NCBI GenBank assembly: GCA_030770425.1
Contig: JASJFT010000158.1
Coordinates: 35,429 to 99,428, forward strand
Direction of reading: 5' to 3'
DNA: 64,000 nucleotides
DNA from: Darksidea phi
Taxonomy: Eukaryota > Ascomycota > Dothideomycetes > Pleosporales > Lentitheciaceae
The position numbers and the translations under genes were made by a program. The stretch's first letter is position 1. Each line of letters starts with the position of its first letter. Below are positions 34,263 through 44,906 of the stretch, in pieces. Below the pieces are notes generated by a model, which was not told where the DNA came from, did no database searches, and saw only the letters and a list, made by a program, of their open reading frames with translations.

Positions 34263-34688
34263 CTAAAATGCGAAGTCGAGTATATGAAAAACGTCTAAGA
34301 AGCTTTCAACGAGGATGAAGACGTGACAGAAAATGTTAAAGACCACTTTAAGGTGGAAGAATGGAACGCAACACCTATACAGTCTGCTTTGGCCGAATGC
34401 AGTCGTGTGCTCGATGTAGTTTTCTAATGTGAAAAGTGCGCCCAATGTGACAAACGCTGGCCCAGATATCTTCCATAACCATGCTTCTGCTGTTATGTGG
34501 AATGCATGGTGCCATGTGATAAGATGGATTACACTATAGAAAAAGCCTGTGAGCAATAAGTTAAGTCTGATAAAGGTTGTGTTTGAGGACGGATCGCTAT
34601 CATTCCTTATTCGATTGAGAACTAGTGCATATGGAATTGATATCACTGGACCGTAGACTCTCTGGTCGCATCCTTCCCTCTCCATCAC
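34263..34688 (-). pseudogene. Relic of a multi-pass membrane protein
   Basis: The frame contains FFYSVIHLITWHHAFHITAE followed by WLWKISG, then HVFILVESFLDVFHILD. Blocks of this kind (a YGxxHLLAW...ER/EWRIS pattern, then a VVESF pattern near the end) mark a common family of uncharacterised fungal membrane proteins. The frame stops at TAG just before the LTR-like insertion; the bases after it and beyond the insertion read VAPW and ILQHF, as if the stop had been CAG. The 5' end is also missing: the expected upstream family sequence is broken by stops. I call it a pseudogene cut by the LTR. Confidence 0.5.
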
Positions 34689-34970
34689 TATTTTTAGCTG
34701 GCACTACAGTATGCTGGGGCGGGATATCAGAACCTAGCCAGTCGCCAACGTTTGACATCGACGGGTTGAGTCAGAGCATGCCATTGAGGCTGTGTCTTAC
34801 GTGCCTGGTATATTGGACAGCATATGCGCATTCGCTTTGAATATGTTCTACTCTAAATCATGCGAAGTCAGAATCATGACGCCTAATGTGTTTCAAAAAG
34901 AAGAATGAGTCCCATAGCCAGTTCTCTGAAAGCAATGATCCACATTGAAACCATAATATGCTCTATTCAA

Positions 34971-35835
34971 CTACAGACCATCCTTTACCCCTACCCATAG
35001 CTTCTCTTCCTCTGTAGCAATTCCCCACTGCAAGGCCTTCGGAGAAGCCAAAAGTTTTGTCCAATAGCGACCTGCAGCCGCCTCCTTGACCTCTTGCTGG
35101 TCTTGGGGGGCTAGCGGAACCAACGTGAGTCGATATTGAATTCTTTCAGCTACAGGTACAGAGTCTAACGTCTCAGCTATACACTGCATCAATATTTCCA
35201 AAGGGCAGTGTCTGTAGGAAGTGCGGAAATATTAAAACATGAAAAAGGGCCGCGGTTGGCTGCGTCCCTATGATGGCAAACGACTCGAAACCGGACAACT
35301 TGATCGCGACGAAGCTTCAGCAGCGTAATGCGCATAAATTCCTTTACAGCAGCATGGTTATAACCCTTGATATAGAACTCTTTGCACTTAATAGTCAGTC
35401 TGGCGCGGAATTTTGCCGCGCCCGTTGCGATCGCACGACTCGGGACTGGATCGATCAACGACTGGTACTTGTCGAAGGACTGGGTGGTTTCCAGCGCATT
35501 ACTAACAGCGCCTAGATACATGGTGGAGGTTAGTTTACCGAAGATTTTGATGGGCATCCTAGTGCGTTGTGCCTCCCGTGCATACGTTGCTTCGGCGTGG
35601 AGAACTTGTTTGCACAGGAAAGGGAGGCGCTGTGCTTTCCGGTGTCATAGTGGAAGAGACATTTGGCTTTAGGGAGGATACGCTCGAGTCAGTGTTCTAC
35701 TATATCGAGGATATCGTAAATCATGCGGTGGGTGGCTGCCGGGAGATCAAGGAAAAGGAAATGCTGGGATGGCGTTGATGGTGAGTCGGTCAAAATTCCT
35801 GGCAATACTCTCTCAGCGGTAGACGATTTTGCCAT
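34971..35835 (-). pseudogene. F-box-like gene, doubtful or decaying
   Basis: Starting at the ATG at 35835 a frame reads FLDLPAATHRMIYDILDI, an F-box-like head, then meets TGA. A GTAGAA donor at about 35688 and the acceptor GCACAG would join it in frame to LPFLCKQVLHAEATYAREAQ and the block FMRITLLKLRRDQVVRF. A second weak intron ending CCTACAG would join the last frame, CPLEILMQCIAETLDSVPVA. Both donors are poor, so the alternative is a gene broken by a stop and a frameshift. The order of blocks follows the intact F-box-like gene at 3644-4582. Confidence 0.45.
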
Positions 35836-36484
35836 GGTATTATTCGTAATTATACCGGTGTTTCTGGTATTAGCTAGGGCGTATACACGTCTTCCTTCTG
35901 TTAGTTGTTGTTGGGTTTGATACTTTGTTAGTGAGACGGTGGTAATAGAAGCACCGATGAGCTACCTTATATGTTGGAAAGCCGTTGTACGCTCTAGAAA
36001 TCAGAGAAGTACTGTAGCTGGGGCGGAGATACGGTTAGTTGGAGCGGAGTGGTGTAGCCAAAACCTTTACTGATAATATCGAACAAAATATCAGCTTGGA
36101 AACCACTGCAAGACGCTAATGAAGCTCACTTCATCTAGGATGGGTCGATTATGCAGCAAAGGTTTGAAGACTTCCCGCTCCGTGGGGAGCCCTAGCAGAG
36201 GGAGCAGCTCGGCCTACCAACCGTACTAACGTATAGTATTATATTATAAAGATATTATTAGTAGGTTAAGATATTATATAGTGGGTTAAGCTTTGGTATA
36301 GTAGGCTAAGCTAAAAAAAAAAAATAACCGAGGTTTTAGCCAACTTATTTTATTCTCACTTGCCCAACACAAGCTCTTAGTCGGTCTGCTCGACCAGCAA
36401 CCACATAGAATATAGATTGTGACGGTATCAGACGCCCACGAACCGTTTAGATCTTTTCTATACTTGCCTCCCGATTCTCGCATC
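35836..36484. other. Intergenic A/T-rich region
   Basis: The stretch near 36230-36320 is very A/T-rich, with recurring TAGTAGGTTAAG / TAGTGGGTTAAG / TAGTAGGCTAAG variants and an A run. It looks like decayed repeat DNA. The last 60 bases are the leader of the next gene. Confidence 0.4.
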
Positions 36485-37288
36485 ATGACCGACTCGCAGG
36501 TGATCCATCCGCTTGGTACGCTTGCAAAGCTCCCCCTCGAGCTGCGCGAAGAAATTTTCTCCTACCTCCCAGACCTGGTTCTCACTCCCGTCTTGTCTAG
36601 AACCTCAGGTTTCTACTGGCCACGGTATATCTTGCCATCGGAGCTGCTCCCAATCTCTCGCCAAATACACACCGAGATCCGCAATGCGACGGGTTTGCTG
36701 AGCAACAAGTACCCGCCGACTCTGATAGTAAAGTTAGCGGATATAGATTGGGCCAACGTGTTCATTCCCTTGATTCAAATGGCCCGAGGTTTCGACCTCG
36801 CTTGGCTCAAGACGCACGATCCAAGCAAGGAGACTGGGAAGATAGCGAAGTGGGTGCTCGATCATCCAGTTCGGTACTTCCAGAAAACAAAACCAGGAGA
36901 CCCCCGCATGACAATGCCATGGGTTCGAGACACGACTGCACCGGAGTGGCATAACCTGCGAAAGTTCCTCGAGGCCTGTCTTCTTCGACTTCGGAGCGGC
37001 TGGGAGCTTGAATTTCGCATTCTGCTGCCGTCCTCTTCTAGCTATGCGGATCCCGAATGTATACCCTTTTGGATCCGTCTTCTTTCGGTAAAGTGTGGAT
37101 ACGAGACCGAATCAAACTTCCTATATTTCGTCACTTTGGACCAGTCGCAAGAAATGCCGTCGGCAATGAATATAGTACTAGAAAAGGCCATTGAGGCGTG
37201 TACGATGCAGATACATGGTCGGGTCGAATTAGCTTCAGATCAAGAGATGGACATCCTCAAGGAGCGGCTGGTCCATGCTTCATGGTAG
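36485..37288 (+). CDS. F-box-like domain protein, 267 aa
   Basis: The protein opens with LAKLPLELREEIFSYLPDLV, the short F-box-like head, then LLPISRQIHTEIRNAT, the second half of such domains. The block LRKFLEACLLRLRSGWELEF matches the LRRFI..LFRLR block in the other F-box-like genes of the window. The frame opens earlier at a GTG, but the first ATG is at 36485. No introns, membrane segments or catalytic motifs are visible. It is the only member of the 34-38.5 kb group with a clean full-length frame. An SCF adaptor role is inferred only. Confidence 0.65.
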   Translation: MTDSQVIHPLGTLAKLPLELREEIFSYLPDLVLTPVLSRTSGFYWPRYILPSELLPISRQIHTEIRNATGLLSNKYPPTLIVKLADIDWANVFIPLIQMARGFDLAWLKTHDPSKETGKIAKWVLDHPVRYFQKTKPGDPRMTMPWVRDTTAPEWHNLRKFLEACLLRLRSGWELEFRILLPSSSSYADPECIPFWIRLLSVKCGYETESNFLYFVTLDQSQEMPSAMNIVLEKAIEACTMQIHGRVELASDQEMDILKERLVHASW

Positions 37289-37714
37289 AGGGGAATCTTG
37301 AAGAGTATCATTGGCCTCGCACGTGAATGGATGGCGGCCGCTGATAGTGGTAATGGAATGTGTGGTTGCGCATGCACATGTTAGGATATGAGAAGATGAC
37401 GAACGAATTAGGAGACGATGCGCAAGCGAATGACCAGGATCGTGGATCAGCATCCCGATTCGGCTCGGATGCTATCCTTGAGGAAATACCAGCTGGCTGG
37501 AAAGCCAGACGCTCAATAAATCGACTTGAAATGCGAGCGATGTTGTCTCCGAAGAGGTGATTGGTTCCTGCAACGAGATGCTGTGCTACGAACTCTGTGC
37601 CTCTTCGTGATCGGCATCTCTACTCCTGCGAAATGTCCTTGGGAAGAGCGATTTCTTGTCTTCATCCTGGGAAGCGATGTCCCAAGTGAAGCCCAAGTCC
37701 TTCAGTTGCGTGTT
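37289..37714. other. Intergenic region
   Basis: Between two convergent F-box-like genes. Nothing recognisable is seen; short open frames only. Confidence 0.35.
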
Positions 37715-38438
37715 TCAGTAATCCCAAAACTGGTCCTCGACTACGGCGCGCTCAATATGCCGTGCTGCCAGAATCTTGATGTGGTGAGCGGCAATGAGTC
37801 CTCTACGCTCGCTACCTTTCCACACCTTAGCGATTTCCCAGATGTGGCGGGCATGGCTGCTCAGTCCATGGGGAGGTTTAGAAACATCAACATGCATCTT
37901 GAGCTTGCCGCAGCCGGAAAAGCGTCCACCCGACGAACGCACGAAGACGTCTTGCTTTCATTATCCAAGGTCTTGAAGGGTCAGATATGGCATATTTTAC
38001 CCTGCGGTTCAGCTTGATGGCCAGGTTCCGGGTCGCAAGAGTGAGAATATCGTTGTCGATGCGAGGTTTGAGACCGCTTGAAACATTATCGTTCTTCTCC
38101 AGCCATGCCACATCTTGATCGTGCGCACTCTCTAAAACGATGAGCAGGATGTAGAGAAGCCCTGTATTGCTGAAGTTGCCCACAAGAAACGGAGCGCAGC
38201 GATAATTAACCCGGCGTACGCCGTCCTCTGCTTCGGCGTTAATGGTGCGCGACGCTTGCAGTAATTGAGTAAGAACCGCGTATATAGCCCAACAGACGTG
38301 GATGTCGAGCATCTTGCGCTGTAGAGCTTTAGACGTGATGCTCATGTATTTGACGCGGTAAAGGTGCGAGTACACTTCGGATCGGAGCTCGGGCAGAAGG
38401 CGCATGAACGGAAATGACTTATCGTACCTGCTACTCAT
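37715..38438 (-). pseudogene. F-box-like gene broken by a frameshift
   Basis: From the ATG at 38438 the frame reads FMRLLPELRSEVYSHLYRV, an F-box-like head, and later LRAFVGWTLFRLRQ. At about 37900 it runs into a stop, while the family continuation MHVDVSKPPHGL and a further ~55 residues follow immediately in another frame, ending at 37715. No intron with acceptable splice sites fits here, so a one-base (or equivalent) indel is the simplest reading; a base-call error is the alternative. It is divergent from the AP-2 mu gene, with 232 bases between the two ATGs. Confidence 0.6.
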
Positions 38439-38670
38439 CGTGATAGTCAAGTAGAGAAGCTGGTTCCCGTGCCGATTTTTGAAGGTTTTGCCTAGCTTTG
38501 TATATGTTGAAGGAAGAGGAAGCCCGACTTAAACCCAGCTCGAGAAATGGGCATCGCTTGGCGTCCGACCTATTCGGGTTAACGCCATTGTCCCACCTCG
38601 ACCATGGCAACTCCACCAACAACCCCATACGTTCTCTACCTCCTCCCACGCCCGTTGCGCCTCCTTCGTC

Positions 38671-40091
38671 ATGCTCTCCGGGATCCTCATCTTCAACCAA
38701 AAAGGCGAGAATCTCATCTTCCGGGCCTTCCGCAACGATTGCCGCCCCCGCCTCGCCGACGTCTTCCGCATCCAAGTAATCTCCAACGCCCAGGTGCGCT
38801 CGCCCATCCTTACGCTCGGTTCCACCACCTTCAGCCATGTCAAGCACGAGAATATATACCTGGTCGCCGTCACGAAGAGCAATGCGAACGCAGCGCTGGT
38901 GTTTGAGTTCATATACCGGATGATTGGATTGGGGAAAGCGTATTTTGGCAAGTTCGACGAGGAGGCTGTAAAGAACAACTTTGTGCTGGTGTATGAGCTG
39001 TTGGATGAGATTCTAGACTTTGGGTATCCTCAGAATACAGAGACGGATACGCTGAAGATGTATATCACGACCGAGGGGGTGAAGTCGGAAAGGGCGATGG
39101 TACGTTCAACCGTCGTACTATAGAGTTGAAGACCGATTGCTAACTAGCCTGCAGGAAGACTCTTCGAAGATCACCATGCAAGCGACCGGCGCATTGTCGT
39201 GGCGGCGAGCCGACATCAAGTACCGCAAGAACGAAGCCTTCGTAGACGTAATCGAAGACGTGAACCTGCTCATGTCCGCCACGGGAACAGTACTCCGAGC
39301 GGATGTCAACGGGCAGATAATAATGCGCGCATACCTTTCGGGCACACCAGAGTGCAAATTCGGCCTTAACGACCGGTTAACGCTCGGCGAGGACAATCTG
39401 CAAGGGCCCTCGGGCAACAGAGCAGGCGCAAAAGCTACAAGAGCGGCCGCGGGTAGCGTGACGTTGGAGGATTGCCAGTTCCACCAATGCGTTAAGCTAG
39501 GGAAGTTCGACACAGATAGGATAATATCCTTCATTCCACCAGACGGGGAGTTCGAACTAATGCGATACCGAGCAACCGAAAATGTGAACCTACCATTTAA
39601 GGTGCATGCTATCGTTAACGAAGTCGGAAAGACCAAGGTGGAATACAGTATCGCGATACGCGCCAACTACGGCTCAAAGCTCTTCGCAACCAATGTTGTC
39701 ATACGGATACCAACCCCTCTGAACACTGCGCGCATCACCGAGCGGACGTCGCAGGGAAAGGCCAAATATGAGCCAGAGGCAAACAACATTGTCTGGAAGA
39801 TCCCACGCTTCACTGGACAAAGCGAGTTCGTTCTCAGCGCGGAAGCCAGCCTGACTAGCATGACGAACCAGAAGGCCTGGTCAAGACCGCCGCTGAGCCT
39901 GAGCTTTTCGCTGCTGATGTTCACAAGCTCCGGGCTGCTAGTACGCTATCTCAAAGTGTTCGAGAAGAGCAATTACAGTAGTGTGAAGTGGGTACGGTAT
40001 ATGACCAGGGCAGGCAACTATGAAATAAGGTAAGTCATCCGTCCCGCTGCATATGTACCTACGCATGTGCTAACTTCAGTTCAGATTCTGA
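38671..40091 (+). CDS. AP-2 clathrin adaptor mu subunit, 436 aa, three exons
   Basis: Exons: 38671-39099, 39155-40029 and a 7-nt last exon 40085-40091 (1311 nt). The N-terminal longin-like part begins MLSGILIFNQKGENLIFRAF and includes LLDEILDFGYPQNTETDTLK, which resembles AP-2 rather than AP-1 mu (DEMMDFGYPQ). The C-terminal mu-homology domain includes ALSWRRADIKYRKNEAFVDV and FIPPDGEFELMRYR and ends YEIRF. The last intron ends TTCAG after a nearby competing CTTCAG; only the second gives the expected short tail. AP-2 mu binds Yxx-phi cargo signals and PIP2 at the plasma membrane during endocytosis. Length and order are normal. Confidence 0.9.
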
Positions 40092-41214
40092 GGGTAATGT
40101 ATATTTGAAGTGTGGACATAGTTGCATCAAAAGGCGTTATAGAACACCGCCTCAAGATATCCTGGGCCAGCGGATCCCGTACCACGTACGAATACGTATT
40201 ATCACTCACATGTCGAGGCCACCGAATGTTGATCATTTGAGCTATAATTCTATTGTAATGGTTGTCTCGCGGGTTATCCTCAGTTGCTCGGCTACTCCTA
40301 ACCACGGTAGCTTGGAAAGAGACATATTAACACTTCGCCACTTCTTCAATTCGCACTAGCACAATTGGTCATGTAACTTAGTGGTGCGAACTGGGGCGTG
40401 ATCCAAGATAGCGGTGCCTAATATATGACAATAGGTACAGACACCCCCCAAGATCAGCTTTGGGACTCCGATCTAGTGTGTGTCATCCTGAGTTAACTGA
40501 TTAAATAATACAGTTGCTTAGCACGCAATGCACAACGTGTGATCAGCTCTCAAGGCGCTACGGGACAACTCCTTGAAGCGCTACTGGTGTATGTCAGAGG
40601 TATTGTACCATCGGTCACAGGAGCGTAAACAGCGTTGAGGGCGTATACACCGCAGTCTATTAGCCCGAAAGGTTAGATTGACTGAAAGTTTAGGTTCACT
40701 ATTCTCAGTCTCTACATACTAAAGAGTATAGCTACAAAAACCCTTGTACACGCCCTCAACGCTCTCAATGTTGTCCTCGCTAACACAATAAGTGGCACGT
40801 TACTTCTAAAATGATGATATATCTCCTCCTACAACAAAAAAAGCGCTACGAACAGTTGCCTATTAGTTCTACGCCAGTATTCGATCATGAGACTCTCCAC
40901 TTTTCCATCGACTCCGTCTTCTTCGTCCGCTTGCTGTCTCCCGAGCGTCGCGGCAAATATATTCGATGTCGAGAGTATGGTCCCTAAACATGTATTGGAG
41001 TGCATCGGCAGCATTGATATGTTCCAATTCCATCGGGATATTGCGTTTTTCTTCCCGGCTCACTATCCATGAGGTTTCGGACCTGCCCCATATTGCAGGA
41101 AGACCAGGATTACATCTACCCTTTCAGTGCTCCAATCGACGGTCCATAATTGGTCCACTACTGCCGTTCACCACGCCTTCTTGGTATCTGGGTCTTCATC
41201 GTTAGGGCACTCTT
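40092..41214. other. Intergenic region with an inverted-repeat element
   Basis: No gene is supported. It contains the 133-bp inverted-repeat element at 40631-40763. The part from 40830 to 41214 may be the remains of the 3' half of the NLR pseudogene, but I could not recognise motifs there. Confidence 0.4.
40631..40763. mobile_element. MITE-like element with 19-bp terminal inverted repeats
   Basis: AGCGTTGAGGGCGTATACA (40631-40649) and TGTACACGCCCTCAACGCT (40745-40763) are inverted copies with one mismatch. The 95 bases between are A/T-rich and non-coding. I see no convincing target-site duplication. A decayed MITE is the most likely reading; a simple hairpin or regulatory palindrome is the alternative. 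Confidence 0.55.
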
Positions 41215-42230
41215 TGAGCATCTAGTATAGAAGCGACCTCAGCAACCCCCGTAGGGACCGCTCGAGATAGGGTCCGGGTTTCCAAAAGAAGCACTCAACC
41301 ACAAGAAGTCTTCGTGGCCCTATTTGGTCGTGGAGATGGTCCTTCAGGCGCTTTGGCGGACCAGAAACCTTATCAACGTAATTTTTCCTGCTCCAAGTTT
41401 TCCGGATATTCCAAAGGTTTTTTGCTCCGGGTTCTGGGGCTGAAGCTAGTATCGAAAGCGACTGTCCTTAACACTGGCCTCCCCTCGTCATCTTTCTTTT
41501 CGCTCGCAGCCCATCTAGATGTTCCATTATGGGCATCCTTGACATTGTCCTCTCGATTATCAAGCCGCCTAAAGTAAAGTGCACGAAGACACCGTTGTCG
41601 GACCTGGGACGCTTCTTGATCCAAGAACTACTTCTTCATTTCCTGCAAGAGTGGTGCATAATTGCTCTTTTGTGTTGTGCGTAGTCCTTTAACATGGTTC
41701 AGGAGGATATCCATTTGTTGCGACAACTTCATCCCTGCCTTTTCGACCTGATTGGATAGGTCACCCAGCCTCGCATTCGTTTCTGTACCCGATCGAGGCA
41801 ATTGCACGGTAATTATGTACACAGCGATTCGATTCCCCAATCGGTCGATCGCCTGGGAAGATCCCCCAAGCCCCTATCGCAACCTTCCATGACTCAATAC
41901 GGCACTTCGGATTCTTGATTTTCAAGGCATGCAGGTCTGCAATATATGCGTCGACTCGAATGCGCAGATTCGCCACGTATTTCGAAAACTCTCCGTCGTT
42001 TGACCGCATCTTGCACTTAAACGAGGTGGTTGAGATTGGCTCGCACCAGATCAGCGCACATGCAAGATGTGTCTGTCTCCTTTGAGAAGCCAGTGGCAAA
42101 TCGGCGGATTTCTTCAGCAGCACTGATGACGCTGCAACCAACTTGGACAAGTTGGATGATGTTCGCCGCAAGGCCGCCTAGGGTGACAGCTTCCGTGACG
42201 GCCTTGCGGAAGCGAAGAGAGTTCTAATTA
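41215..42230 (-). pseudogene. Broken NLR-type (NACHT) gene
   Basis: On the minus strand the usual parts of a fungal NLR appear in order but in changing frames: an N-terminal helical domain (LGGLAANIIQLVQVGCSVIS, AEEIRRFATGFSKETDT), then LRIRVDAYIADLHALKIKNP and ESWKVAIGAWG, then LSQQMDILLNHVKGLRT, then QRCLRALYFRRLDNREDN with NVKDAHNGTSRW. A degenerate P-loop, FGISGKLGAGKITLIRFL, and WKPGPYLERSLRGLLRSLLY follow. At least three frame changes and a stop separate these blocks. In intact genes this arrangement signals an incompatibility or immunity receptor; here it is dead. Confidence 0.7.
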
Positions 42231-42509
42231 TTTAAAAGTACGAAGGAACAGTATGGCTTTTGGGGCTTCGCTCGGAAGTAGGTGGAGGGGGATTCCCGGG
42301 TGACGTTACAGCACCGACACGAGAAGCCTACTGTACTCTGCACAAGGGCTTCTGCGGAACCACTGATCTTTCTAATAATGCGCATCTAGACGATTAGAAA
42401 CAATGATCCAATACCTCTGGGTAACTGAGCTTGAGCGCTTCTAGCGTTTGGTTTGATACTTTCGATGGTGCGTGCGACTAAATTATGATATATAATGTAT
42501 ACATCCATG

Positions 42510-43569
42510 CTAGAACAAGTATAACTGCTCCGCCAGAGGATCTTTCCATGTGTTAAAGATACCCAGGGCTATCTCCTCAATAGGAAAACCGATGGAAAGA
42601 ACAACGCTTATTGCCAATGCCGACGTCTCACTCCAGCTTTGCAGATTGTACAACATCATTGGCCAAGCCACCCATAAGAAGTTAGAAAGCCGAGCTTGTC
42701 CTCCCTCTTCCGGCCTAACATATGTAACAGCACCAGCACAATAAGTTGGGCAGAATGACGGTCGCTCCATATGGCGTGCAACCATATATGTGTCCTTGAT
42801 GTGGAAGCGCAGATACCAAGTACTTGTAAGCAGTGATAGAGTCACTGCAGCTCTGTGGACTCTGTCCGGCCAGTGGTCGCTAGATGGGTCGCTAGTTTGT
42901 TGGATCGATGGGGCTCGAAGTTGGAATCCAGGCTGGCATATCCATTGGTCGTTTAGCAGGAGTAGGAAGACACTGTTGCACATAACAACAAGGCCACCGA
43001 GTGCAGTAAATCCGTTGCGGATATCGATCTCGCTCACTGCGCTCTTGCCCAACCTCCTGCAGGAGAGAGAAAGTGTAGTTGTACATTGTGTTATGCCGGC
43101 CATGAGAAACAATATCCTAACTAACCAGATCCAGTTACGTTTCTGTGTGTCTCTTTGTACATCTTTTGGGTGAACATCCAATAGGGGAACGGATTTCTCC
43201 GATTTTATGTCAGCATGACAACCAAGAATGCCATCGAGACAGTAACGCAAGCTGGTGGAACGATAGCCGCCTTGGTAGAGAATACCGACGCATTGAACGA
43301 GGCGGCGGAGGGTGTCAGCAATAGGATATGTCGGGACAGCAATAAACCAGGCAAGCTGCTTCAGCGATTTCTTCGAGCGCCGGTGATATCCCTGTAGGCT
43401 TAACAGATGTTCAGCGGCGGCTATCACCGAAATGTGTAGGGCAACAGTCTTGACAATGATTTCGGCGCGTGTTCGTTGTTGTTCCGCTGGAGATCCGCGA
43501 GTCAGAAGGGCCTAACTTGTGTAAACGGTGGGCTCTGGTTAGCTGTGTCCAATGCGAGCTTACCTCCAT
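42510..43569 (-). CDS. Multi-pass membrane protein of unknown family, about 335 aa
   Basis: The main exon (43511-42510) encodes several hydrophobic helices, for example LVRILFLMAGITQ, LGGLVVMCNSVFLLLL and ALAISVVLSIGFPIEEIALG, so it is an integral membrane protein. The frame is open upstream to a TTAG acceptor at 43512. A GTAAGC donor and GCTAAC branch before it would join a first exon of just ATGGAG (43569-43564), which gives a start; total 1008 nt. This tiny first exon is inferred and the true start may lie elsewhere. I do not recognise the family. The gene lies in the accessory patch, next to the broken NLR gene. Confidence 0.5.
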
Positions 43570-44906
43570 CGTAATATTTCTTGAATGCCAAGAGAAGGGT
43601 ATATCAATTTTTAAAAGCGGGAATGTTGAGTCGATTATCAGAAGAGAACTTCTTGACACAAGGCTAAGCAGAGCTTTAAATCTTCGTGGGTGGCTCGGCT
43701 GAAGGAATTAGCTGCAGATTTACGCTAAGCTTCAACGTGTTCCTTTTCTTCCATCCATTGGCCGGTATTAGCATGCAAGGCAGATTTCAAATCGAAAATA
43801 CGGTCGATGTAGGAAAAGGCGATGTTTGCTTTATAGAAAAAGCTAGCGAGGTGAACTGCACGGCAGCCGGTAGTAAGCAAACGCCGTCCGCAATACACCA
43901 CTCCCACAGCAGCATCAAGGCCTAACTGCAGGGGCCGCCATGTTCATCATAATATCAGTGCTTTCACACCAGTGAACGCGGCCTAAGTTTCCCTATAGAT
44001 TAAGCTTATTCGTTTCAAGAATTGTTTTGAGCGCCCAAAATGAAATAGTGATTGACACTGGTGAAATGAGAAAGTTGGATTTGAGAAGAGAAACGGTTCA
44101 AGAAGTAGATGGCTGCAATCCAAGCACGCTGGGATTGGAAGCACAGCTCAGACTGTAGTTAAACGAGACTAATGCGGGCATCTTGCAAAAGACATGGCCG
44201 CAAGGGAAGCGGCTGTTCTGTCAAAAAAGCGACAGCACTAGCAAGGATGATGGCGATACTTATGTGTGTTTTTCAAGTGGGAGGTTGACCGGTGGCATAT
44301 CGAAAAGTGAGTTGACCGGTAGCGTATTGAAAACTGAGTGGACCGGTAACTTGGGTTCTGCTTAATTTAGCTTCCGCGCTCCCCGCTTCTCCCAACTGCC
44401 AAGCCGAAGTCTGCCTTCCGAGTGCTTTTCGTAAGCGAGACGGCGGAGCTGTCACGCACCAACATTCTTGTTTACGACACGAATCGCATGGTTCGTCCAT
44501 TTCTATCACGTGGGGCAACTTACCAGTTCACAATAGTCTGCAAGTCATATCAATAATTCTTCAATTCGGAAGGCCTCCGTTCAAATAGGTGGGGTATTTC
44601 GCGTCTAGCGAACGGGTACGACGAACCAGGCTAGGCTGCGGGGCTGTCTCTTATTTGCTGGCTTGCGAATGCGCGCAACCCATTTCGCTCCACACGGCTT
44701 GATGTCGAGTCGCCATATGCCTCCCTGATTGACGTGGTGGACGCTAAGTGGTTTCCGCCGGCGTGGTAAGCTCTACCAATCGTTGCGCTGGACTTATTGG
44801 CGTTCGGGCATGCCTGGGCATAGTGCAGAGCTACAGCTCACCCAGCATATAGATGCGTCCCTTCATTCAGGTGTGAGCTTCAACAAGTTTCCCCATCGAT
44901 ACCGAC
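43570..44906. other. Intergenic region
   Basis: No gene is supported. A minus-strand frame at 43725-43907 contains CRAVHLASFFYKANIAFSYI, faintly like one ankyrin repeat, and may be a relic. A short 27-bp tandem repeat lies at 44284-44350. The right end is the promoter of the BTB-like gene. Confidence 0.4.
44284..44350. repeat. 27-bp tandem repeat, two and a half copies
   Basis: Units begin GTTGACCGGTGGCATATCGA at 44284 and GTTGACCGGTAGCGTATTGA at 44311, with a partial third, GTGGACCGGTAAC, at 44338. Each full unit is 27 bp. The role is unknown. Confidence 0.75.

Noticed and set aside
43725..43907. Single ankyrin-like stretch on the minus strand
   Set aside because: One weak repeat is not enough for a gene call; noted only as a possible relic.
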